A stretch of DNA of 64,000 bases from Ditylenchus dipsaci. Lineage: Eukaryota; Nematoda; Chromadorea; Rhabditida; Anguinidae. The notes beneath the pieces were generated by a model, which ran no database searches, had not been told where the DNA came from, and saw only the letters and a list, made by a program, of their open reading frames with translations. The position numbers and the translations under genes were made by a program. The stretch is taken from positions 214,059 to 278,058 of the forward strand of contig SADC01000155.1 in the NCBI GenBank assembly GCA_004194705.1, given 5' to 3'. Shown here one piece after another: positions 22,101 to 32,600 of the stretch (position 1 is the stretch's first letter; each line of letters begins with the position of its first letter).

Positions 22101-24088
22101 ACTTCGGGCCTAGGATGCCCTAAAATAGGGCAATCTAACACAATGGAATTGTTGTTGATCACACGAGGATTCTGATCAATAGTTTGCTCTATATGCGGTG
22201 CTGTCAGAACGATGACAGTGAAGGGCGCTTCTAAAAGCAAAAAAAATAACATTTTGGTTTCCGATAAAGAAAAATCAAAATCTGACCGATTTCTCCAGCT
22301 GAATTCTTGACATTGCATGAGTAAGCGCCTCCATCAGACCGTTTGGTTCTCAAAATCATGAGGGTTTCACCCCGAGGCGAGAGTATAAAGTTAGTCATGT
22401 CAGTGATGGGGCGTCCACCCCGCATCCATCTGCAAATAAGCCATTTTACAGAAAGCACTTAATAATAACTTTTTGGCCAACTTGATGGTAGGCTCAGGGT
22501 AGCCGTCAGCTTTGCAGTCCAACTTGGCCCTTTCACCTTCGACCACCCTCAATTCTGCACTGTGATCCTTCATCCTGGGCTTGATCAGTACTTCCACCAC
22601 AAAGTCTGCAACTGCTGTTCCAGCCTCGTTGGTTGCTTCACAGGTGTACCTGTTAGTTAGAAAGATTTAGTAGAAATATAAATAATTATTATTCTATATA
22701 CCTCCCGTTCTCCCCACTCGTCAGATTTTCGAGCAATAATCGTGTTTTCAAAGTAGGAGTTATAGTAGCACCATTCTTGCGCCAAACAATCTCTGGTGTT
22801 GGATGGCCTTTTGCCTGGAACAAAATTGGCTAGACGTGGGAAAAAGTTAAGAGCGACTAAAAGATAATAATTTGGATGTTTGCCAGAATCAGACTTTGAA
22901 AGTCTCTGTTCCACAGCCGATCTATTTGTTCTAGGACTCTTAGAGACAGAAAGTGGCTTTAGACAGAATTTCGGGATGGGATTTTCGGCCAAAAAAAACG
23001 AGATAGGACAAAATTTCAAGATCACGAAAAAGTTGTCGGGATTAAAAAAGATGAGAATACAACTAATTTTAGGAGCGGAATTTTAAAAATTCATAGCAAT
23101 TTTTTTTGGGAACTGGCAAAAAAGGGGGAGGAGAAGAACGAGCCACTTCAAATTGGGCCAATTCAATTTGGGCCATTTTCAAATTGCGCCGTTTCAAATT
23201 GCGCCAATGCAAATTGTGCCATTTCAAATTAAGCCAATGCAAATTAGGCCGGGGCTAGGACACTTGGAGCTGGGGACACTTGGAGCTGGTTTTTTCAAAT
23301 TTAGTTAAATTAATTAAACCACATTGGGGCTAAATTTGAAAAAACCAGCTCCAACTGTCCAGCTCCAAGTGTTCTTTATAAAACCAGCTCCAACTGTCCA
23401 GCTCCAAGTGTCCCCAGCTCCAAGTGTCGTTTTACCAATTAGGCCAACTTAATGGCAATTTTTTAACTGTTGTTTGATTCAAAATCGTGGCCCATTTTGA
23501 AATTGGCCCGATTTGCATTGGACCGATTTGAAAATGGCCCAATTAGAAATGTCGCAATTTGCATTGGCGCAATTTGAAATGGCCCAATTTGAAATGGCCC
23601 GTTTTTCTCTCCCCAAAAAAGTCTCGAGTTCACTACATACTCGAGTAGCGACCAAGTAACTTTTTTGTGATAATTTTCAACTCCATTACCAAGCAATCTA
23701 GAGCCAGTTGACTGCCTTCAGCAACTTTCATTATTCGCTCTCCATCGCCAATCGTGGGAGGACTAAATACAAGAAGTTGACCTTCTCAAAAAATCACATA
23801 TAAAAAATACCCAAAACATTGAGTTGAATATTCTGCCGTGTCTCACCAGCTCTATTGGTTGCCACACAGCTGTACCGACCAGCATCGAAATATTGGTGTT
23901 ATGAATGTGCAGAAAGTGTGAATTGCCAGCTGTGGAAGTGTGATGATCACGTCCATCATCCATAGGATCTCCATTACGACGCCATTCAACCTTGGGCAAT
24001 GGTATTCCAGTGACTATGCATTCCAACCGCTGCTCTTTGCCCTCCACCACTTTCAGCTGCTCAGCTGGAGTTTTGATGCCAGGAATTT
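18321..24088 (-). CDS. Seven-Ig-domain protein with unique C-terminal tail, copy A
   Basis: Exons on the minus strand: 24,088-23,811; 23,762-23,690; 22,814-22,702; 22,649-22,482; 22,429-22,287; 22,230-22,095; 21,559-21,396; 21,324-21,155; 20,376-20,095; 19,785-19,671; 19,622-19,451; 19,142-18,321. They encode seven I-set Ig domains (second-cysteine signatures include YTCEATNEAG, YSCNVKNSAG, YTCFAKNEVG, YTCKATNIAG, YTCEVQNKGG, YKCVASNRAG) and then a basic tail. The first exon begins with a phase-1 acceptor (attgcag), so an upstream exon is needed, but none is visible before the hemicentin stop at 26.3 kb. Compared with copy B, this copy lacks single bases near 19,481, 23,759 and 23,886, each breaking the frame. 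It could be an alternative hemicentin 3' end or a separate gene. Confidence 0.78.
19864..19933 (-). other. tRNA-like sequence with A and B boxes, no acceptor stem
   Basis: On the minus strand the sequence has an A-box-like TAGCTGAATGGTAGAGTA and, about 35 bases on, a B box GGTTCGATCCC inside a TAGGG/CCCTA T-stem. The bases expected to form the acceptor stem do not pair and no clean anticodon stem is seen. It is better read as a tRNA-derived fragment, such as a SINE head or pseudogene, than as a tRNA gene. Identical copies lie at 42,484-42,553 (minus) and 38,648-38,717 (plus), carried by the duplications. Confidence 0.5.
20592..20955. mobile_element. ACAGGGTGTTTCAAGAAATT foldback
   Basis: The left end ACAGGGTGTTTCAAGAAATT mirrors AATTTCTTGAAACACCCT at the right. 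The arms pair over more than 130 bases around a loop that carries GGGGGACCAAGC. The copy B equivalent is at about 43,214-43,575. Confidence 0.8.
23137..23618. mobile_element. Foldback of AAATTGCGCC repeats with nested hairpin
   Basis: The arms of 15-bp units (TTTCAAATTGCGCCA and variants) at 23,140-23,245 and 23,475-23,610 are in opposite orientation. A second hairpin, with GACACTTGGAGCTGG units, occupies 23,258-23,428. Copy B is at about 45,757-46,262 and has one more unit in its right arm. Confidence 0.75.
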
Positions 24089-24169
24089 CTGCAATAGAAT
24101 ATTAGTTTTATGCCTTGGCCACAATGGACGTGCGAAGTGTGAGATGCGAGGTCTGTTTCTAAAATTTTA

Positions 24170-24345
24170 TCCCGTGCGCGCATCTCTAACCAACCAAGCC
24201 CCCTGCGCCCCGAAGGGCTTGGAGTTGAGATGCGCACACCCACATACCTTAGACGCAAATCACTCGAAAGTGCCTCTGGATGCATGAAAAACATGCATAC
24301 CAGAGTTTATATATGCGGTAGGCCCCAGTTAACAAAACTATGTTC
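24170..24345. mobile_element. Fragment of the CCACAGGGGGG core element
   Basis: GCGCGCATCTCTAACCAACC, TTGAGATGCGCACACCCACA and GGATGCATGAAAAACATGCA match the centre of the elements at 550-1,150 and 53,280-53,880, but the ends are missing. Repeated at about 46,828-47,000. Confidence 0.65.
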
Positions 24346-24624
24346 GAATCCAACTTTAAAAAAATAAAAATAAAAATTCAAAAAAAAACAGGGGGACCGA
24401 GGCATCTTTTTTTCCAGAGATGCGAATGCATATAGAGCCGAAATTTCTCTACATTTTATTGTCTATTTTTTTTTCACTGCACTTTGTATGCTATTATTAC
24501 TTATCTTCGTAAGGGATCAAACAATGTTTTGAAGTTTCATCCAAAAGAGGGCCACCAGTTTCAATCCACCACTTTTTTTAGAATGACCGAGTTGATTCAC
24601 AGCGTGTCAAACGTCAAATACAAG

Positions 24625-24755
24625 TAGGGTTGGGTAATTCTCCGGAAAAAGTATTTCTCTGGGTAATTACCCGGTGATTGCGGTTAATTACCCAAGTAAT
24701 TACGAAGAAATAAGGCCTGAAAAGTATTTTTCTGGGTAATTACCAATCAACCCTA
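24625..24755. mobile_element. TAGGGTTGGGTAATT hAT-like MITE
   Basis: TAGGGTTGGGTAATT and AATTACCAATCAACCCTA enclose GGGTAATTACC units. The flanks AATACAAG and GATACAAG match at 7 of 8. Copy B: 47,282-47,412. Confidence 0.78.
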
Positions 24756-24871
24756 GATACAAGTTAAAATTCAGTTTGAAATTAATAGTTTCGTGTCGAG
24801 ACCAAACGATAAGCGTTGCATCCCTAATTTTCATTTTTTGAAACAAATTTTATATGTTTAATTTTAAACAT

Positions 24872-25101
24872 ATTATATAACACGCCTTAAAAAGAACTTT
24901 TTTTTCTGACTTTGGGGGTAAAACGGTTTTTTTGACCCAAGTTTTTGACCCAAAAATGACTAGAAAAATCGGGGCAAAAACTGAGTCAGGATGACCACCC
25001 ACTCAAAATGAGTCATTTTCTGTCCCATTTTTTGGGCGGGAAAAAACACCGTTTTACCCCCAAAGTCAGAAAAAAGTTCTTTTTGAGGCGTGTTATATCA
25101 A
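24872..25101. mobile_element. Foldback with ATATAACACGCC ends
   Basis: TATATAACACGCCTTAAAAA near 24,875 mirrors TTTTTGAGGCGTGTTATAT at 25,080. The arms include CTTTGGGGGTAAAACGG and its complement. Copy B: about 47,531-47,759. Confidence 0.78.
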
Positions 25102-25688
25102 TCAAAAGCTAAGTTTTACATTCATCTTTCTGTGTTTTTATTTTCTTTATTACACATCCAAATTCTGTTCATTTCATTAACTTTGTTTTGAATTAATGCT
25201 TGTAGAGATTGATTTGCAGAATGCTTTTATCGATATCTCCCTCGCAACTCTATGAAAAAAAGTGAGTCTTTACAAATTGTAGCTCTTTTTCTGGCTATCG
25301 AATGGTGTTTTAAAATAAAATTTATCTACTTATTTGACAGAGTGGCTACTTGTTTAAGCAGCGGATCCATTTTTTGGCAAAATTTTGCTGGTATATTTTT
25401 CACCGAATTTTACGACATTTCCGGGTTTTTTTGATGAAAGAGACCATAAAAACGTGCAGAAAAAATCAGGAAATAAAAGGCTATCGAAAGCGAGCAAATG
25501 ATGCTGAATTATAGTTGAACAATTAAACACCAAAAATTGCACTTGAAATGCTGTTTTCAAAAAAATTCTAGCCACGAATTGTTTTCCGCTAGATGAAACT
25601 TCGATAATTGATGACGACAACCATTACGAATGATCTATTATGTAATAAAATCAAAAAATTGCAAAAAATTAAAAAGAAGCATTAAAAA

Positions 25689-25847
25689 TAGGGTTGTACA
25701 ATTCTCCGGAATTTCGGAGAATTCTCCGAAATTCTCCGGAATTTCCAGTTTTCCCTTATTAAATCCTCCATATACTCGAGAGAATTCTCGGAGGATTCTC
25801 CGGAGAATTCTCCGATTTTTATGTTTTCGGAGAATTATACAACCTTA
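25689..25847. mobile_element. TAGGGTTGTACAATTC hAT-like MITE
   Basis: It starts TAGGGTTGTACAATTCTCCG, ends CGGAGAATTATACAACCTTA, and has perfect 8-bp target duplications ATTAAAAA on both sides (25,681-25,688 and 25,848-25,855). The interior is made of AATTCTCCGGA units. Copy B: 48,351-48,509. Confidence 0.85.
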
Positions 25848-26182
25848 ATTAAAAATTCGAATATTCAGCAAAAAATTCAAAAACACAATGCCAATGTGCA
25901 GTAGACACTGTAAGCTACACATTGTACACATGTCAACTTGACAGCATATATGGTTTTGACACGTTGTGGATTTAGGTGATTAAATTGACCATAATCACCT
26001 TAATCAGCATAATTTTTGTAATTACTAATAAACCAATATCAAATAACTATGATTATTATAATGAACATAAAAAATATATATAGTAAAAAAATCGGTGCTA
26101 TCCCCCCTAAACCGAATAAGGTCAAAAGTGTTTAGATTCGTAGAAGGAAGATTTTTTAGAAAGTACCATTTCCATCCCTGTC

Positions 26183-26188
26183 TTTATT
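26183..26188 (-). promoter_or_regulatory. Candidate polyadenylation signal after hemicentin
   Basis: AATAAA on the minus strand lies about 80 bases past the expected hemicentin stop at 26,265. Its position suits a polyadenylation signal, but in AT-rich DNA the hexamer also occurs by chance. If it works, it ends the hemicentin transcript before the seven-Ig block at 24.1 kb. Confidence 0.35.
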
Positions 26189-26264
26189 TTAATTCATATA
26201 CTGTCAATAAAATATTCATTTAATCTTGGACTATCAAACAGTTCAACAAAACAAAATATATTTA

Positions 26265-26669
26265 TCAAAAAGGATATTTGGAAACAGCTACAAACACCAA
26301 GAAATTAGTTTGATATTTTTCATGTGACCACCTCCCTCTTTGTTCATAGAACTTGACCTTATAGGTATTTTGTGGAGCGAGCCAGCCAATAACTTCAGTT
26401 GGTTGTGCACTGTGGCTCTGCCCTTCTTGGTCTTCAAGTAAAAAGGCAGAGGTGAGTGGTAGGGTCCAGTATGGGGAACCAGCCCCCTGGTCCCCTCCAT
26501 TTTATCAGCCATTATGTGGAAGTTGGTGTTGCGAAGCACCCTTCCAGCCTTATCATGTGCTGAAAGTCGGACCAGGGGAGTATCTGCACCCAGGCCCTTA
26601 GGCACAGCCAACATGTGCAAATTTATCGGAACGTCCGAACAGTTCTGGCATCTGGGCAGACATTGGGCT
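26265..26669 (-). CDS. HMCN: Hemicentin fibulin-type C-terminal module, copy A
   Basis: The last exon starts after tatttag with [20 protein letters not shown] and continues [20 protein letters not shown] and [20 protein letters not shown], the layout of the fibulin-type C-terminal module that ends hemicentins. As written, a lost base near 26,319 diverts the frame to a stop at 26,288. In copy B the frame runs on to [12 protein letters not shown] and a stop; the matching stop codon here would be at 26,265-26,267. A minus-strand AATAAA lies at 26,183-26,188, about 80 bases downstream, and could be the polyadenylation signal. Confidence 0.8.
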
Positions 26670-29600
26670 CTAAATATTGCATAATAATTATTTTTGAGCT
26701 GTGTGGGCACTTAGCAATGCTCTAACTTGAGATGGTCCAGTCGATAGTTCCTGGGACATGGGTTTCGAATGCAGGAATACTCTCCCAGTTGGTTGAAACA
26801 AACCTCACCCTCATCACAAGCTGATTCCGCATCACATTCGTTGATGTCTAAAAAATTTTGGCTCTATACCAGGGCTTCCAAACATTTTTTATTTAAAGAT
26901 TTGTCCTTTATTTGGGACCTCAAATCTTTAGAATGTTTGAGATGTAACGTCAAAATCTTTATTTTCAGCCCTCAAGGCCCAACAAGCACTCGATAAAATT
27001 ATACTTTTCGACCAAATTTTCTGTATTTTATAAAAATGTTCTTTATTTTGAAATTTTGATTTGGAAGCCCTGCTCCATACGCATTCGCGCCTACCCAAAA
27101 AAAATATGCCTTGGTCCTCCCTGTTTTTTTTTTTTAATTTTTCTTATGTTTTGGTTTTTTAATTTTTTTCTTGTGTTCTATTATTTCGTAAGTGTTTCAC
27201 GATGTTATCTACTAACAATGATAGGCTAATAGTCGATTTTAATGCTTGCAAAGCCACTGATTCCTGTAGGACAACGTTGTCTCTTGAATAATGAATAAAT
27301 AAATAGCATTTCCTAACATTAATTGCCCCAAAAATATTTTTTTCCAGCGAAAAATGCAAAAAATTAGGAAAATAAAATTTTTTGAAAAAATAAAACTTTT
27401 GACCAACAGGGGGGACTAAGGCAAAGTTTGAAAAAAAACACGAAAAATCAACGGGGGGGGCAGTTCTAGGCTGGGCTTGGAGGACCAAGGCATATTTTTG
27501 TCAAATTTGTAACCTACGACATCAATTTCTCTTAATTTTCCTAAAAACACTCTGAATGAAATGATGTCTGTAAAAATTTGCTTTTGTGAAAATTTAGTGG
27601 GGAAAATCAGAAATTAGTGGGAAAATTCAGTGTGTTGAGGAAATTTAAATTTAGTGGGGGAATTAATTTATTTAGTGGGGAAATTCAGCAATTTACTGGG
27701 TAATTTCAGTTACAGCCAAAAATATTTGCTGACACCTACCTATGCATTGGCCCTGGTCATTGAGGGCATAACCATCTGGACAAGAGCATTCATAGGTTCC
27801 TGCCGTATTGGTGCAGTCGAATTGACAGGGTGCATCAAAGGCACACTCATCCAGGTCGGCACAAACACTCTGGCCTGAGTCCCACATAAACCACTGGGAC
27901 AGTTGCCTTCTTCTGGCTCAGAGCTGTATTCCATACTTTTAGGGGGTTCAGAGGGTCCATGGAGATGCCTGTTAAACAAAATATTTACAAGAAATAATAA
28001 TGTTTTGTATGGAAAGGAACCTTGGCAAGTGTCATTAGCAATTGGAAAACCAGCAGGACACAGACATTTGAAACTGCCTAACAAGTTTTCACAAAACATT
28101 GGTGGATTGCAAGGGTCGTCCAGCTGACACTCATTGATGTCTGAATTGTGTGGCTGTCTTTTTAGTCGGGGTTTTGACTAGAGATGGTGATGGGATGGGA
28201 CTCCCGTCGACTCCCATCCCGTCTCGAAGGGTTTTATATGTAATTCCCGCCCGGAACTTTTCCCGAAAATTTTTTTCCAGCTGTCCGGTCCCGGAGTAAT
28301 TTTCTGCTATCCGGATTAATCGTCCCGTCTCGACTTTTGATAATCTGTCCCGTCTCAGGAATTCGAAAGTCCTAATCAATTTTAGTCTAGTTTTTATCAT
28401 CATTTGAGATTCCGCCAAATCTCGGGTATATACTCGGAAAAATAATATCGGAAAACAATCGGGGTTTTGTTGTATCCAGGTTCGACTGTAAAAATTCTTG
28501 GTCTGGTCAGTGGCATGGGTGTTGCCAAGGAGGGCTGAGGGGCTATATCTCCGCCCCCCCCCGTCAGATCTTTCGAAAAAAATGTTAATCAAGAATACTA
28601 TAAAACATGAAAATGGTGCAGAAAAAATGACAGATTTTTCTGGCAATGCCTCTGCTCTCAGTGATATAGATCGGAAGCCGGCTCACATTTGCTGTATGTT
28701 AATATCAAAATTTAAAAATTCATTAAAAAAGATTGAAAATAACTTAATTAATTGACTGAATAACCCGATTAAAGTTTTTCACTGGGTACGACTCAGTCTG
28801 TTTTTTGACGGGCCGGTTAAAAAAATCCATTTTTCAAACTCATTTTTAGGTTCTGGTGTTTTTCGACAATTTCCGGTCAGTTAGCCGGTTTAAATCCATC
28901 GTTCTGTTCATTTTTTCCCTAAGTTCGATTTATCCGATTTTGGTTTAGGTTTTTTTGAAAATATGCTTTCATGTTTTGGGTTTCACTGGCCGAAAAACGG
29001 GTTTCGGTCAACCAACCGGTCTGAACATTTTTTAGATCCCCTTCAGAGTGTGCTTACCTTCACAAATACTCTCAGTGTTGTGGTAGAATCCATCAGCACA
29101 GCTCTCAATGCACTCAAATGAACCTAAAAGAATTGTGGTTTGCAAATTTAGACTGTAGCCTAACCTTCAATATTGTAGCACTCAGTGCTAGCCTCACAAT
29201 TATCTAGACCCAAAGAACACTCATCCTGATCTATGCATTCTCCATCTGCTGAGGCATGAAAACCGGATTCACATCTGCGCTCACACTCAAAACTGCCCTG
29301 GGTATTTTTGCACTCTGAGCCTCGGCGCAAATGCCTTCGTCCAGATCGCACTCGTTCACATCTAAATTGGTTTAGTGGTGTATGTTGGGGCTGACTAAAA
29401 AATGTTTGCAGAACTGAAAAAAAACATGTTTAAGTCCATCCTAATGGATGTCGGCCTAGCCTGGGCCCAAGCACCAGCTAAAAAACAGGTGATCAAGCTT
29501 AAAAGTCGATACCCATTTCAAGATAGGACCTAGCTTTTCTAATTTTGAAAATTATCATTGTGTTTTTGGCCAACAAAGATATTTCACGAGCGTAGAATAT

Positions 29601-32600
29601 CTACCGTATTTGCTGTAATAATCGGCCATGGCCGTTTATTTTTCAACCCCTAAAAAGTAGAAAAAAAATATTTCGATTTTGAGATTTTTGGGTGCTCAAC
29701 CACAATCTGAAAAGTGAACAAGGACGGCTCATGATAACTAAGAAAATGCATAAAACAGATTTGAAAAATATTGACTCTGGACTGAGATATAGGTCTCTGG
29801 GGTGGCCGTTTTATTAGAGAGTGGCCGATTATTAGAGCAAATACGGTAAATGCACGGCTTTTCAACTAGTCCGAACGGGTGCATTTTCGGATTTTGATAA
29901 ATATTCGCATAGCACAGAACTTTTCATTTTTGGCTGGTTCAGAAACCCGGAGTTGGAGTCGAGTCAGCGTTGGAGTCCGAGTTGGAGATAGGGAGGTTCG
30001 CGATGCCAAATACTCTAACTCCGGGTTTCTGAACGAAACATTTCCTCTCACGAAATTTTGGGCCCTATATGACAATAGGTACCGATTTCACAAAAGGGTC
30101 CCCCCTGTGGTTAAAATGGTTTAAAATTTTGTGGTTTAAAATTCTTTCAAATGCTCAAAATCTACCCAGATTCCGTCATTTAGCTAAGACCGTTTGACAA
30201 TGTGCATATCATAATTGCAATTGTCACATACCATGGAATTCTTTAGCATATCGAGATTTACGAGGAACGCAATAGCATCATCCGTAGTAAACGGATATAG
30301 GGCCAAATTTTATATAACTGAAAAGATTTTCTTCATTTTTTTTGCAAATTTTCGAAAAGTAGACGTAGGTCATAAATTAAGCTTAAAATTTTTGAGTACA
30401 TGTCCAGTGAAAGTGCAGACTTTACGTTAATCACAAGTGAATGCGGCACACAAATTTTACGCAAAACCAGCTTTTGTATCTAAAATGCCAAATTTTGTAT
30501 TTGTTCGGCACTATTTATAGACTAAAATGTAGCTCTAAATTCCCTCTAAAAACAGGCGAAAATGGTTTTGAAAAAGAAGTTTAGGAAACTAAAAGCTGAA
30601 ACAAGTAAGGTACTAGGCTTCTTCTATTCAAATTGGAGAAATTTTCGAATTTCCACGAATATTTGCTTGAAACTTAAAATATTCCTTTCAGATAACTTGA
30701 AAAGCCGTGAATTACGTATGAAAACAAGAATAATGGTCAGAGAATAATTGGAAGCATAAAAATGAGGAGAAGCGCAGCTAAACGAAGAGTGCAGCTGAAA
30801 AAGTGTGTGCGCTAATCACGTGTGCGCAATTTTCGAGGGCGCAACTTGAAGTGCGCGCAATCTGGCGCTGCCCGTAATTTCATGTAAAAACAAAAGTTTA
30901 GTGGGACTATACCTCTATAACCATATAAATGTATACCTCGACATGTATCTCTGATTTTGGCGTAACCACTAGGACAATAACCAAATCGGTCCACTTTGAC
31001 TTGCATTCTAATTGAACTGGAGTCATTTTCTAGTTTGGGACGAGCCTGGATATGCATAGTGCTGCCTGGCTCTATCATTTTTGTATCATCTGAGCTGGGG
31101 TCATAGGTGATTTTGTCTTCCCATCTGAAAAAATTCGCCAAGAGATATGCTTGGAAATTGGGTAACATACTTGAAAGAAACTCGACGATTTTTCCCAAAG
31201 TTGACTGCAGAATTGCCTAATCCAGTAACTTTTCCAGGCGACACTTCCACCAAGTCCTCGTTCATAGGCTCAAAACTGAATGGGCTCTGCAACAATGAAA
31301 TTGGTTTTGGAGTATTTCTTATTCACAGCCAATTGTCCGTATAGCTGTACTTTTCAAAAGTCGACCCTTCACTGGTCAAAAATATTTTTACTCAATTTAA
31401 TGTAAGGTTGGGTGGTTGATAATTTAGCGCTAATTTAGGGTAATTTAGGATAAATTAGCGCTAGATTAGCCGGCTAAATTAGCCATCTCCCAACCCTAAT
31501 TTAATGTTTAAGCAGTATGCTCGCACGAAAAAGTACTTTTGTCTAGCACCATAGTTTTTTGAGTCTTTTCCTAAAAAAAACTTTCAAACTACTCCAAAAT
31601 CTTTAGTTAGACAAAATATTAGAAATTCGGACAGTCGAAATTGTCGTCAGCGGCTATGACAGGGCTCGGAAACGTCCGTTATTTAAAGATTTGACCTTTA
31701 TTTGAGATCCATCGAAATCTTTAGAATTTTTGAGATTTTAGGTCAAAATCTTTTTTTTTGTTTCTCAAAAATCAATGAGCACTGTATAAAATGGCACTTT
31801 TTGACCAAATGTCCTTTATTTTACCAAAATGTCCTTTATTTGAAAATTTTGATATCCTAGCCCTGGGCTGTGATGACTGAGAATCTGTTTCCCTTCTTTC
31901 TTGGGTTTTGACAAGTGAGCGGGAGCCTTCATCAAATTTATTAAGAATGTCGGTGATTTTCTGTGTCACCCTGTATCTTCCCGCGAAATTTTCATGATAC
32001 CAAGGTAACCCAAAAAATTCAAAAATTCAAAAATATGTTTGCGCACTTAATTGCGCTCAAAAATATAACATTTAGCACAAATTTAAGACAATAACTCAGT
32101 ATAGGCAGAATCAAGATGCGGGAGCAAGGTGAAAAAAAAAACGGTTTCTCAGGTAGGACCGTTATTATATTTTTAAAAGGGCATATACATGAACGAGGGT
32201 CAACTGGCGGCCATCCCAACTGGCGGCCCCCGACTGGCGGCCATCCCAACTGGCGGCCCCCGACTGGCGGCCATCCCAACTGGCGGCCACCGACTGGCGG
32301 CTACTATGCCTACTACATATTACCCCGACTATCTAAAGGTACACTAATTACCTGTATGGCATCTCAACGTTCGAAAACACATCTTCTGACCAAACTAGCT
32401 GCGCCAGCGTGACCGCATAGACTCTTGATCTGTGTACTTAGGTGGTTGTACCCCGGCGATGTAAAGGTTTCAAATTCAGGTAGTATTGCCCAGGTGACGG
32501 TATCAAGACCCAGGTATCTAGATTGGAGATGGTAATATCTAGGACCTTATACCTAAAAAGAAGTACGTAAGTATACATGCCAGGGTAATCTTAAAAGTGG

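Larger units (their letters stand above)
24089..26264. other. Gap between hemicentin 3' end and the Ig-tail block
   Basis: It holds four repeat elements (24,170; 24,625; 24,872; 25,689) and no start exon, promoter motif or Ig exon that I can recognise. The equivalent copy B interval 46,744-48,927 has the same content. This is where a promoter or first exon of an independent Ig-tail gene should lie. Confidence 0.55.
17712..29601. repeat. Segmental duplication, copy A (pairs with 40,333-52,296)
   Basis: About 12 kb is repeated in the same orientation at 40,333-52,296, including exons, introns, MITEs and the tRNA-like fragment. From 17,712 to 27,072 the copies differ mainly by one-base indels, often in homopolymers. 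From 27,073 on there are many substitutions as well. The upper end is interrupted by a MITE (29,602-29,848) that copy B lacks, and homology resumes briefly at 29,849-29,865. Confidence 0.9.

Noticed and set aside
23137..23620. Regular 15-bp repeats resembling a CRISPR array
   Set aside because: The units are contiguous with no spacers, lie in inverted arms of a foldback, and the DNA is eukaryotic with introns.
32019..32412. Open frames rich in [10 protein letters not shown] or [10 protein letters not shown]
   Set aside because: They are translations of the minisatellite arms in both directions.
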